Assembly (NCBI GenBank): GCA_020465985.1
Contig: JAANYP010007621.1
Coordinates: 190,130 to 254,129 of the forward strand
DNA: 64,000 nt
Source: Centrapalus pauciflorus
Taxonomy: Eukaryota > Streptophyta > Magnoliopsida > Asterales > Asteraceae
Reading direction: 5' to 3'
In this document: one piece after another, positions 11,537 to 24,100 of the stretch
Layout: each line of letters begins with the position of its first letter
How positions within the stretch are numbered: the first letter of the stretch is position 1
Notes under the pieces: model-generated
Told to the model about the DNA's origin: nothing
The model's input: the letters and a program-made list of their open reading frames with translations, nothing else
Database searches by the model: none
Made by a program: the position numbers and the translations under genes

Positions 11537-12601
11537 CTAAAGAAAATGATAAACGATTGTTATGTATATTTTTTAAATTTGTATGTATGCATGCATCAAA
11601 ATTTGATTAAACTGTATGTATGCATGCATCAGAATTTGATTAAACTGAATATCAATGTACGTATGAATATTTTGGATGAATACATATATTGTTGGGAAAA
11701 TATCATTTAGTATAAATGTCAAGCTGCTAGATGAGTTTTTCATGCTGTTAGCATACTTCTGGGGTGGTTACAATTCTGTAGATGTTAGTTCAAGAAACTC
11801 AAGCTGATAGTTCAAGAAACTCAAGCTGCTAGAATCATATGATCAAGTTGCTTATTGATAATAACATAAGGTGTTACATTTAAGGAAGACACAAAGATCA
11901 GAAGATTTGAAGTTATCTCTTGAAGATAACTTGTAGTTTTACAATGAATCAAATAGAATAGAAAAAATAGAGTAGACAGAAGTTCTCAATGTACACACGT
12001 AATATTTTGTTATTCTGTTTTAAGTTTTCCTAAGCCTCTAAGGTTGTAAAAGCCTAAGAACAGACTGTGTTCTTCGTCTAATCGAAAGGATTAGAGGTTA
12101 TTGTGAAAGCTGTAATCATTCTGAGTTTCAATATAAAGTTCTGAGTTTGAAAGTTATATACCTTTGGTTGTTTTGGCACTATTGGAGAGTGCTGCCTCTT
12201 TTGCCTCTTTTGCAAATCTCGAACTGTGAGTTCAATTTCTCAAGCTGTTAGTGCATTTTCTCTGTTAAGTGATATATATTTTGTAAGTGATAATGATATA
12301 AATTATATCTTATATTTTGAACGACTAGAATATCATTAACAACCAAACTTATATAAGCTAAATAACTTATACCTGCAATTTGGGTATAGTTTAAGGACAT
12401 TTTTTGCAATTTACTCTAATTTGAATTCAAACCAACAAAAATGATAAACCAACATTTGTACATAAACCTAAACATATATTGTATTATAAACCAAAACCTG
12501 GTTGCAGTAATTACAAGTATTAGCATTGTATTCTGTACAAAATTGTATCAAAACCATACATTGACATCCCAAGTTTGTATAAAATTGCGGTAACAAGCAT
12601 C
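11537..12601. other. CACTA interior without recognisable gene
   Basis: AT-rich. A TGTTGGGAAAATATC block near 11690, followed by CTGTAATCATTCTGAGTTTCAA near 12110, looks LTR-like, but no matching end is found. One minisatellite fragment (TCGAACTGTGAGTTCAATTT) lies at 12227-12260. The stretch before 12602 may be 3' untranslated sequence of the F-box fragment. Confidence 0.4.
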
Positions 12602-13517
12602 CTAAATACAATCATTACAACTAAAAATGTTTTCATCGCCAAAAAGAAACCCTCTATCTAATGCATCATCTTGCCAGTTGTGTTGTTGACAAGAATGGCT
12701 CAACCCGTTGAAATGCCTCGGTAGAAGCCTTTGGCGATCTTGCATCAACAACCGACGGACTTTGGCTGCTGTTTCGGTCACCGTCTGCGGACACCCTGAT
12801 GATAATCTGAAAACATCATTCAACAGGCACCTTGCGTCTTGTACGCTTTGTCCTCCTTCTGCCATCAGCAGCATTCCAAGGAGAAACTTAGCATCAAGCG
12901 ATTCGAAATGTGCAGCCCGTTGGAGCTTCTCCTTTCCTCCAGGCTCTTTACCCGCGTAAAAAATATTTAGCTGTTGATCAAGACAATACATAAACATAAA
13001 TATGTATTTGATGTTTAGGCAAATAAAAAAAACAATAGAAAGCATGGCAAATAAAGTGTCAATCCATCATTAAACATCAAGTTAATGTTTCCCTTCTCCC
13101 TCAGAAGGTAAAGCAGTTTAGATTTTGGCCCCCTAAACCCTATTCGAATGATGGAATAAACTTCCATCATCTGATAAACTACATCAGATCTCGATTGAAG
13201 GTTTTGCAACTGTAATGAATACAGACATAAAATCTTAATAAAACATACTCTTAAATAGACAATACATTATTATCAATTTTAATTTCTTAATACGTCATAT
13301 TCATTCAGAAAATCTAAAATCTAAGCCCTAATAAATGGCTACGGTTCATTAACCTTAATCTATCTCTTAAACAGGCAATACATCATTATCTTAGTTGAAT
13401 CGATAGTATATGATAGGGTTAGGAAACTTACATTCTCTTGCTTTTAAAAAGTTCAAAGGCACTTGATGCCCCCAAAAACCCCAATATCCTAGCTATTACT
13501 TCGTCTGGAAGCTCCAT
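12602..13517 (-). pseudogene. F-box gene fragment (At2g35280-like) captured in the CACTA
   Basis: Three minus-strand exons can be read. Exon 1 (13517-13432) starts MELPDEVIARILGFLGASS, the F-box, and ends at a GTAAGT donor. Exon 2 starts at 13209 after a TTACAG acceptor and encodes VYQMMEVYSI and LYLLREKG. Exon 3 (12970-12602) follows CAACAG and encodes KEKLQRAAHFESLDAKFLLG, a Sel1-like stretch, then a C terminus with CPQTV and a final SCNDCI. This order (short F-box, then repeat-like helices, Cys-containing tail) matches small plant F-box proteins that bind SKP1 in SCF ubiquitin ligases. The exon 1/2 junction leads to a stop after LM in the frame I follow, so it is probably broken. Its place between CACTA arms suggests gene capture. 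Confidence 0.6.
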
Positions 13518-13749
13518 AGTCGTTAATCTGATTTTCGTAGTTGCTTGGCGAGAGTTTGAAATGATGATTTGCAGGTATAGGTTATGCTCTGTTCTGACGT
13601 TGGGGGAGATGAATGGCAGGAATAGGAAAAGGGCGCTGGTTGTATGCGCGTGGTCATTACAGGCCGCCATTTTCATATTTCAACTGAAATGACGTAAATG
13701 CCCCTAAAAATAAAATACATCCTATTGTATTAGTAAGGGTATTTTTGTC

Positions 13750-16700
13750 AATTTCTCAAGCTGTTAGTGCATTTTCTAAAGCTGTAAAGTTTATAAAATT
13801 ACTTGATTAATTTCAATATTAGTATTATTATTCATGTTATGGAATGGAATGGAAATGAATTGATTATATGTAACCTAAGTTTATAAAATTACTTGATAAA
13901 TTTAACCTAAGTTTCATTATTCATGTAATGAAATTGAATGGAAATGAATTGATTATCTGTAACCTAAGTTTATAAAATTACTTGATTAATTTCAACTTAA
14001 GTTTTATTATTCATGGAATGGAAATGAATTGATTATATGTAACCTAAGTATATAAAATTACTTGATTAATTTTAACCTAAGTTTTATTATTCATGTAATG
14101 GAATGTAATGGAAATGAATTGATTATCTGTAACCTAAGTTTATAAAATTACTTGATTAGTTTCAACCTAAGTTTTATTATTCATGGAATGAAAATGAATT
14201 GATTACCTGTAACCTAAGTTTATAAAATTACTTGATTAATTTTAACCTAACTTTTATTATTCATGTGATGGAATGGAATGAAAATGAATTGATTATCTGT
14301 AACCTAAGTTTATAAAATTACATGATTAATTTCAACCTAAGTTTTATTATTCATGGAATGGAAATGACTTGATTATCAGTAACCTAAGTTTATAAAATTA
14401 CTTGATTAATTTTAACCTAAATTTTATTATTCATGTAATGGAATGGAATGGAAATGAATTGATTATCTGTAACCTAAGTTTATAAAATTACATGATTAAT
14501 TTCAACCTAAGTTTTATTATTCATGAAATGGAAATTAACTGGTTATCTATAACCTAAGTTTATAAAATTACTTGATTAATTTTAACCTAAGTTTTATTAT
14601 TCACTAGAGTTAAATTGAGAAATTTATGTTTTTGCAAATCTCGAACTGTTAGTTCAATTTCTCAAGTTGTTAGTACATTTTCTCAAGCTGTTAAGTTTAT
14701 AAAATTATTTGATTATTTTTAATATTCATGTAATCGAATGGAATGGAAATAAATAACTTACGTGCAACTGAAGTTTATAAAATTACTTGATTAATTTCAG
14801 TATTAGTTTTATTATTCATGTAATGGAATGGAATGGAAATGAATTGATTATCTGTAACCTAAGTTTATAAAATTACTTGATTAATTTTAACCTAAGTTTT
14901 ATTATTCATGTAGTGGAATGGAATGGAAATAAATTGATTATCTGTAACCTAAGTTTATAAAATTACTTGATTAATTTTAACCGAAGTTTTACTATTCATT
15001 GAATGGAAATGAATTGATTATCTGTAACCTAAGTTTATAAAATTACTTGATTAATTTCAACCTAAGTTTTATTATTAATGGAATGGAAATGAATTGATTA
15101 TCTGTAACCTAAGTTTATAAAATTACTTGATTAATTTTAACCTAAGTTTTATTATTAATGTAATGGAATGGAACGAAAATGAATTAATTATCTGTAACAT
15201 ATGTTTATAAAATTACTTGATTAATTTTAACCTAAGTTTTATTATTCATGGAATGAAAATGAATTGATTATCTGTAACCTAAGTTTATAAAATTATTTGA
15301 TTAATTTTAACCTAAGTTTTATTATTCATGTAATGGAATGGAATGGAAATGAATTGATTATCTGTAACCTAAGTTTATAGAATTACTTGATTAATTTCAA
15401 CATACGTTTTATTATTCATGGAATGGAAATTAATTGATTATCAGTAAGCTAAGTTTATAAAATTAATTGATTAATTTTAACCTAAGTTTTATTATTCTCT
15501 AGAGTTAAATTGAGAAAATTATGTTTTTCCAAATCTCGAACTGTTAGTTCAATTTCTCAAGCTGTTAGTGCATTTTCTCAAGCTGTTAAGTTTATAAAAT
15601 TACTTGATTAATTTTAACCTAAGTTTTATTATTCATGTAATGGAATGGAAATGAATTAATTACGTGTAACCTAAGTTTATAAAATTACTTGATTAATTTC
15701 AATATTAGTTTTATTATTCACGTAAAGGAATGGAATTGAAATGAATTGATTATCTGTAACCTAAGTTTATAAAATTACTTGATTAAGTTTTTTGTTAAAC
15801 ACATAATACCGAATGCTATAGATGAGATGAGAATATTACAATGTGTTCTTGAACAATCTTGAACATCACTCTTCTCTAATCAGATCTGTCTTCTTCTATT
15901 CTAACTTCATATCATTTCTATATTGTTGACTCATGTATTTATACAAAATACAACCTATTTAATATTTACAATAAAGCCCCTTGAACTTCATACGATACAA
16001 ATGTTTACAACTCTATTATAAATTGTACCCAACAAATGGAATGGAAATGAATTAATTATTTGTAAGCTAAGTTTATAAAATTAATTGATTAATTTTAACC
16101 TAAGTTTATTATTTATGGAATGGAAATGAATTGATTATCTGTAACCTAAGTTTATAAAAGTACTTGATTAATTTCAACCTAAGTTTTATTATTAATGGAA
16201 TGGAAATGAATTGTTTATCTGTAACCTAAGTTTATAAACTTACTTGATTAATTTTAACCTAAGTTTTATTATTCATGTAATGGAATGAAATGGAAATGAA
16301 TTGGTTATCTGTAACCTAAGTTTATAAAATTATTTGTTTAATTTTAACCTACGTTTTATTATTCATGGAATGGAAATGAATTGATTATCTATAACCTAAG
16401 TTTATAAAATTACTTGATTACTTTAACCTAAGTTTTATTATTCACTAGTGTTAAATTGAGAAATTTATGTTTTTGCAAATCTCGAACTGTTAGTTCAATT
16501 TCTCAAGTTGTTAGTGCATTTTCTCAAGCTGTTAAGTTTATAAAATTACTTGATTAATTTTAACCCAAGTTTTATTATTCATTTAATTGAATGGAAAGAA
16601 AATGAATTGATACGTGTAACCTAAGTTTATAAAATTACTTGATTAATTCAATATTAGTTTTATTATTCATGTAATGGAATGGAATGGAAATGAATTGATT

Positions 16701-17720
16701 ATCTATAACCTAAGTATATAAAATTACTTGATTAATTTTAACCTAAGTTTTATTATTTTTGTAATGGAATAGATATAAATCGATTATCTGTAACCTAAGT
16801 TTATAAAATTACTTGATTAATTTCAACCTAAGTTTTATTATTCATGGAATGGAAATGAATTGATTATCTGTAACCTAAGTTTATACAATTACTTGATTAA
16901 TTTTAACCTAAGTTTTACTATTCATGTAATGGAATGGAACGAAAATGAATTGATTATCTTTAACCTATGTTTATAAAATTACTTGATTAATTTCAACCTG
17001 AGTTATTATTTATGGAATGGAAATGAAGTGGTTTTCTGTAACCTAAGTTTTATTATTCATGTAATGGAATGGAATAGAAATGTATTGATTATCTGTAACC
17101 TATTTTTATAAAATTATTTGATTAATTTCAACCTAAGTTTTATTATTATTCATGGAATGGAAATGAATTGATTATCTGTAACCTAAGTTTATAAAATTAT
17201 TTGATTAGTTTCAATATTAGTTTTATTATTCATGTAATGGAATGGAATGGAATGGAAATGAATTGCTTACGTGTAATCTAAGTTTATAAACTTACTTGAT
17301 TAATTTTAACCTAAGTTTTATTATTTACTAGAGTTAAGTTGAGATATTTATGTTTTTGAAAATCTTGAACAGTTAGTTTAATTTCTCAAGCTGTTAGTGC
17401 ATTTTCTCAAGTTGTTAAGTTTATAAAATTACTTGATTAATTTTAACCTAAGTTTTATTATTCATGTAATGGAATGGAATGAAAATGAATTGATTACATG
17501 TAACCTAAGTTTAGAAAATTACTTGATTAATTTTAACCTAAGTTTTATTATTTATGTAATGGAATGGAATGGAAATGAATTGCTTACGTGTAACCTAAGT
17601 TTATAAAATTGTTTGATTAATTTTAACCTAAGTTTTATTATTCATCTGATTGAATGGAATGGAAATGAATTGATTATGTGAACCAAACGTCACATAAGTT
17701 TATAAAAAACATAAGTTTAT
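13750..17720 (+). repeat. 4-kb minisatellite array with ~900-bp higher-order period
   Basis: A roughly 105-115-bp unit (AACCTAAGTTTATAAAATTA, CTTGATTAATTT, TTTATTATTCATGGAATGG, AAATGAATTGATTATCTG) recurs more than 30 times. About every 900 bp the array is punctuated by a different block (TTAAATTGAGAAATTTATG, CTCGAACTGTTAGTTCAATT) at about 14607, 15505, 16450 and 17334, so the array grew by duplication of larger blocks. It lies wholly inside the CACTA. Fragments recur at 12227, inverted at 20690-20950, and at 33640-34090. No coding sequence. Confidence 0.9.
15793..16034 (-). mobile_element. Copia-type solo LTR in the minisatellite
   Basis: The minus strand starts TGTTGGGTAC, contains a TATAAATAC promoter-like block and ends TGTGTTTAACA. 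The ~242-bp TG...CA unit interrupts the minisatellite. A 5-bp target duplication is not clear (TTTTT versus AATGG), so the flanks may have been rearranged. Confidence 0.6.
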
Positions 17721-17862
17721 AAAATTACTTGATTAATTTGAACCGCGGGAGAAACCATTCTCGTTCAATTCTAACTACCAGAATCACACTTTCAAATCCA
17801 GAGCCCTAAAATTACTTCCACTTTCACTCGAAACCCTAGTTATTGAATTCACGATTGCATTG

Positions 17863-20555
17863 ATGGCGGAATTAAAGATTGTCAAGGAGCATAACTGTCT
17901 GCCCTACGTTTTGAAGCATGCCGAGTTGGACGATTTCCACGAGATGATGGACTTCTTGAGATGTACAAACATCTATTATGCTTTGATGCTTAATCCTACA
18001 ATATACATTCCTCAACTGGAGGAATTCAGGAGTCATGCTCGAACTCGAAATGTTGATGGAATCACTTCCATTGACTCTACTGTTGATGGCCAACCGATCA
18101 CCATCACTGAGGAGTCCATTCGTGGGCACTTACAACTGCAAGATGCCGATGGTATTAATGATTTGATCTTTACTACCATATTTGAAGGACTTGCACGTTT
18201 GGGGTATGAGGGCACATTGGACAAACTTACTTTTTACAAACAATTTTTTGGTTCCTAATGGAAATACCTCATCCATATCCTTCAGCAATGCCTAAGCCCT
18301 AAACGAACAGGTTGGTGGGAATTTTCTTCAAACATTGCTACTGCTTTGATTTGCTTATCCACTGGCCAACAATTCAATTTTTCTGGTATGATTTTTCAAT
18401 GGATGTTAAGTAATCTGAATCCCAAACATGGGAAATTTTTGATGTATCCTAGGTTTTTGGCTCACATTTTTACAAATCATTATGAAAATTTGCAAACACA
18501 CACGATGATACATGTTTCCCATTGTCACACATGGTAATTTGTCAACAGATTTTTGAAACACAATGACAAATTTTCAGGCACTAACACCCCATTGACTCAA
18601 GCAATGAGGGTTGTTATTACAGGAAACATGGGAGAAGTTCCTAAGCATGAATAGCCCCACATTAATGTTCAACCAACAGAAACCCAAACCCCTCCCCATG
18701 ATACAAATAAATCACACTTTGCTCCTTCTGATCAAGCTACTCCATCACCCAATGTTCAACCAACAAGTGGTGATGCTCCTTCCATCCCACCTCTCACCCA
18801 AATGCCTGAAAGCCTTGCACAGGAGCATCCTCCTATGCAGAATATCCAAAGGGAGACAAATGAGGACACTCCTATTAAGACCACTACCATGGCAACGGAG
18901 GATGTTCATACTTCTTCTGGAAGTCCCCAGAACCAAGAACAGAGAAGCCCATACTTTTCTCATAGGAGAACAAGTCCTGGTAATACTGCAAGTGATATTT
19001 CAAAGGTGTCAACAACACTAGAGGACATTGAGGCTAGTCTGCAACTACAGGCATTGACGAATCCTGCTCTTGTACCTATTATTGCTACCTTTGATCGCTA
19101 CAAGGCTATCAATCAAGCTCAAGGCAAACAGACTGTAAGCATCCAACAAGTCATAGTTGCACAACAACAGCAAATTGTAATGATAAAGCAAGCCTTGAGA
19201 GTTGCTGGTGAGAGCCTACTCAAACATGATGTTACATTTGCAGCATTGGTAGCAAAAGTATTTCCTCCCTCTGAACGACCTGATGCATCCAATTTTTCAG
19301 AGAATCAAACACCACCAGCAGCTGAACAAATTTCTTTAGCTGTTACGAGTGAAACTCCAGCTGTTGTACCAAAAGTTACTCAGATTTCAAGACCTAAGCC
19401 TGACACAATGTTTATACAAGAATGAAGGGTCTCTAAAGCTCAATCCTCTCAGCCACAGGATTCTGGTAAAGGAAAATGGGTTTTGGTGGAAAACCCTAAG
19501 AAGAAGAAAGATCCAAGAGAAATGCAAGTGAGAGTTGATGTTGAACTTGCAAGAAAATTGCATGCAGAAGAGGAAAGGTTACTAGAAAAGAGAAGAGCAA
19601 TGACAGATAATCCAGCACAAGGAGTGCTCATGAACTTGGAAGAAGATGATTCTGGTGATGATGTTGCATTAACTGATCTTCTTGAACAAGTGAACAGTGA
19701 AGCTCAACCTGCTAAGAAAGAGAGCACAAAGAAAAGAAAAATGTCTTCTCAATCTTCAAAGGCTGAGCACAGAAATTTATTGATTAATTATTGACATTCA
19801 AACTTTGGAATGCCCAAGAAGGTTGTTTCAACTTTGACCACAGAGGAACTATAGAAGAGGTATGATTCACAGGTCAAGAAATATGACATTGTGAGAAAGG
19901 ATCAGAATGATGCTGAAATTGATCCAATGGTGATTGAGAGGACTAATGAGGGTCCTGCTGAACAAGGAGAAGAAATCACTAAGGAAAAATTTAACAAGGT
20001 GATGAAGATTTGCAAGGGAGTTGTTTATAAGTCATTAATGGATATGGAAAAGACTCTAAAAATTTTGGAGAAAAAGGTGCTTAAAAAGCCAAAAATAATC
20101 TTTCGAAAATCCCAGCCTGCTGATGCACAGATGATAATGTATCATTTTGTGGTAAAAAGAGAAACGGGTGCTGATGAAGTTTATATCAAATATTTTCAAA
20201 GATGACAAGAGAAGATTTGACTAACATGTACAGAATTGGCAAGTCAAACTACTCAAACTCTCAATTGTATAGTGTTATAGAGTTGATGAAGGCCCTTGCA
20301 TGTGTTTTGGAACCAGATATTTTGAAGCAAGGGCTGAATGCTGAACAGAATATCAAAATCTTACAGATTGATGTGTATCAGAATTCCATGACATACAGAC
20401 TCAAGCTAGAAGATGGAACAACTCAGTATTTTGCTTTGGAATTTTTGAATCACTCAAAGGATAAATTACAAAGGATGAGAGATGCAAAGGTTAAAGGAGC
20501 TGATGATGATCTGGCAAAGAAACTTGCTAATGACATTGTAAGAAAGCTTGCATAA
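17863..20555 (+). pseudogene. Long degenerate transposon-associated ORF upstream of the transposase
   Basis: From the ATG at 17863 (MAELKIVKEHNCLPYVLKHA) one frame can be followed to ~20200, interrupted only by stops at 18256, 18535, 18652, 19423, 19792 and 19852; a frameshift near 20200 then moves to a second frame that ends at 20555. The N terminus (FHEMMDFLRCTNIYYALMLN, later GQPITITEESIRGHLQL and LARLGYEGTLDKLTFYKQFF) resembles hypothetical proteins that are abundant in some plant transposon-rich genomes. The middle is Gln/Pro/Ser-rich. The later part is charged (DPREMQVRVDVELARKLHAE) and probably coiled coil. It lies just 5' of the TNP2-type gene in the same orientation, the place of a TNPA-like partner, but I cannot assign a function. 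Confidence 0.6.
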
Positions 20556-21155
20556 TTAGAAGACTAGCTATATTAATTGTAATATATTAGCCTTGTAAAT
20601 GTAAATTACCTTGTAAGTTATTAATTTATGGAATGATTATCTGTACGTCTTTTTATTTCTAATTTATGGAATGTAAATTACCTTTTAATCAACTAATTTT
20701 ATAAACTTAGGTTATAAATCACTTAACAGCTTGACAAAATGCACTAACAGTTTGAGAAATTGAACTAACGGTTCGAGATTCGCAAAAACAAAATTTCTCA
20801 TTTTAACTTCCATGAATAATAAAACGTACGTTAAAATTAATCAATTACTTTTATAATATTAGGTTATAAAACACTTAACAGCTTGAGTAAATGCACTAAC
20901 AGCTTGAGAAATTGAACTAACAGTCCGAGACAACTCAACCACTATCTTATGTGGCCATATAGTATATGAATTATTTATATCCTAAAATAAAAAAAACTGC
21001 CACATTCAGGATTCGAACGCGGGTTCACTTTTAGCCACAGTAATGTTTTAGACAATTCAACCACTAGTTGAGCGTTTCTTTTACTAAACCTAAATTAGGC
21101 GGTTCTTTTACTAAACCCTAATTATTTATAAAAAACGTCGTACAACAATAATCAA
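20556..21155. other. Spacer with inverted minisatellite copies and a SINE-like block
   Basis: Inverted copies of the 13750-17720 punctuation block occur at 20696-20820 and 20870-20940 (CACTTAACAGCTTGA, TTGAGAAATTGAACTAAC). At 20943-21078 the minus strand carries CAACTAGTGGTTGAATTGT and GTTCGAATCC, an A-box and B-box pair as in tRNA-derived SINEs. No tail or duplication was identified. Confidence 0.45.
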
Positions 21156-24100
21156 ATGGACAAGTCTTGGATGGGATTACAAAGGCTGAACAGAGGTATA
21201 GAGATGGAGTAACAACATTTATTGATTATACAGTAGGCAACTTGAAGAAGATGAATAACATCGACCCAGAAGGTAATAAAAAAGAACTTCAAATTCCATG
21301 TCCATGTACCAATTGTTTAAACCATTTAATGCGTAATATGGAGGAAGTGGAATTCCATTTATTCTGTAATTGCATTGATCAAAACTACACAAGGTGGACT
21401 AAACATGGAGAAAAGGATGAGCCATTCTTAATTGCCGAACATTACAGTGGTACAATAAATTATGTTGACACAGAGATGATTTTTGATTCAGAAATTCCAA
21501 CTGATGGCCCAGAAACAGTGGAAATGGTTAATGCTGCAAAACATAATTTTGATGATGAGGATCTGGTTGACCATGTCAAGTAGACCTGGCAATTCGTGTA
21601 TTCCTGTCGTGTAACAGGTCAGACACGACTTTTACACGACACGAATTTGCCAAACTTGTACACGACACAAAATAAAAAATGTGTCTGATTATGAAACCTG
21701 TACACGACATGGAAAAAATTCATGTTACATGTGACACGACACGCAATTTAGCCGTGTCACACGAAAACACGAATACACAACCTGTAAACGAATTAGACAC
21801 GAATTTTTTACAAAAATATGAAATTATAAATCCAAAATTGCATCTTCCGAAACATCCAATTCCAAGTTTCCAACATCCAAAACATATAAATCCAAGTTCT
21901 CACAAAATATATAATTCCAAATCCCAAAACATATAAATACAAGTATCAAACAACACTTCAAAAGTATTGAATTCTGTGTCTTAGACGTTTCAGGCGTGTC
22001 TTAGACGTGTCATCCGTGTCACACGTATTTTACATGTGTCTTATACGTGTTTATACAAGTAAATTCGTGTTTGACACGTGTAAGACACGAAACACGAATT
22101 TCAAAAACAGATCAACCTGTTTTGACACGAAACACGAATTTACCAAACCTGTACACGAAAATTTCATGTCGTATACGTGTCGTGTCTGTCGTGTCGTGTC
22201 CCATATTGCCAGGTCTAATGTCAAGTTTCTAGAACTACTACATGATGCAGAGAAGCCACTTTACAAAGGATGTCCTGACTTCACAAAGTTATCAGCAATT
22301 GTTGAACTACTCAACTTGAAGAGTAAGCATGGCTTTTCTGATAAGTTCTTTACTGAGTTACTAGTTTTGTTGAAAAAGATGCTACCGGATGGTAACAAAC
22401 TGCCAGAAAAACTTATGAGGCAAAATAAATTCTGAAATTGATGGGGTCAGGATACAAAAAGATTGATGTATGTACAAACAACTTCCTTCTTTACTGGAAG
22501 GAGGATGAGGAATCGAATGTGTGTCGAACTTGTGGGACATCAAGATGGAAGGTGGATAAGAAGACGAATAAAGTGTACGCAAAAATTCCAGCGAAAAGCA
22601 TGTGGTATTTTTCCAATAATACCAAGAATGCAACGTCTCTTTAGGATTCAAAGTATTTCAGAAGATTTAACATGGCACGCAACAAGGAGAAACACAGATG
22701 GTGAGTTACGTCACCCCGCAGATTCACAGGCATGGCACACCATAGATACACAATTCCCGGTAATTGGTAAAGATCCAATAAATCTAAGGCTAGGAGTATC
22801 GGCTGATGGGGTTGACGTAAACAGAGGAAATAGGCATCACAGTGTATGGCCAGTTTTAATTGTCATTTACAACCTTCCTCCATGGTTGTATATGAAAAGG
22901 AAGTTTATAATGCTTTCTATGCTGATACCTGGATACCCGGGAAATGATATCGATGTATTTTTAGAACCATTGGTTGATGATCTGCAAACCTTATTCGAGA
23001 CAAGGGTCGATACATATGATGCTGCCACACACAAAATGTTTAATCTGTGTGTGGTTGTGTTATGAATAATAAATGATTACCCTGCACTTGGTACTTTATG
23101 TGGCTTCCCAACCAGTGGATACAAAGACTGTGTAGTATGTGGGAAAGAAATTTATTGTGTTAGACTTCCTGCATCATCCAAGCAGAGTTATGTTGGTCAC
23201 AGAAGATTTCTACCACAGAGACACCCGTTCAGAAGGCAAACGAAATCGTTTAATGGAAAACAAGATTTCCGCCCGTGTCCAAAACTAATGACTGGAAAAT
23301 ACATTTACAACGAGGTCAAAGATATTGAAAATAAGTGGGGAGGGTAAAACGACCAAACCAGAAGCACACAAGGAAAAGAGGAAGAGAAGATGGTAGTTCA
23401 AGCCAAGTAAATGAACATAATGGTGCGTACTGGAAGAAATTCAACATTTGGCATCGAAAGCATAAGTATTGGAGGCATAATGAAGTTCAACATTGCATTG
23501 ATTTCATGCATATTGAAAAGAATGTTGGTGAGAGTATAGTTGGAACTTTACTAAATGTTCCTGGAAAGACGAAAGATGGAGAGAATGCTCGATTTGATCT
23601 GGCATAGTTGGGGAGAAATAAACCAGAGTTGTTTGCTAGGGAAGACGGAGACAAAAGTACTACCTGCAGCAGGTCAATCATGCACGAACCCACACGATAT
23701 CCTATCATCAGGTTTTTGCTTTTTCTTTAAATCGATATGCAGCAAAGAAATCGTGTTAGATGAACTAGATAGGATGCAAGAAGAACTTTATGTCACACTC
23801 TGCCTACTCGAAAAGTTCTTTCCTCCCACATTTTTCGATATTATGGTCCATTTGACTGTGCACTTAACTAGGGAGGTAAAATTATGTGGTCCGGTATGCT
23901 TTCGTTGGATGTATCCCTTCGAACGTTGTACGAAGGTTATTAAAGGACATGTGCGAAACAGAAATAAACCAGAGGAATGCATTGCTGAGGAGACTATCGC
24001 AAAGAAAACAATAGAGTTTTTCGGCAAATATAAAAAGTCCATGAAAACTATTGGTATCCCAGGTGATACACATGAAAGTGATGAAATAAATGAAGACGGA

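Noticed and set aside
11690..12230. A complete copia LTR
   Set aside because: A TGTTGGG-like start is visible, but no CA end, target duplication or partner was found.
13750..17720. A CRISPR-like array with regular repeats and spacers
   Set aside because: The units are directly adjacent and diverged, with no unique spacers, and the context is a eukaryotic transposon.
13750..17720. A centromeric satellite
   Set aside because: The array is short, diverged, confined inside one CACTA element and interrupted by a solo LTR; nothing indicates a centromere.
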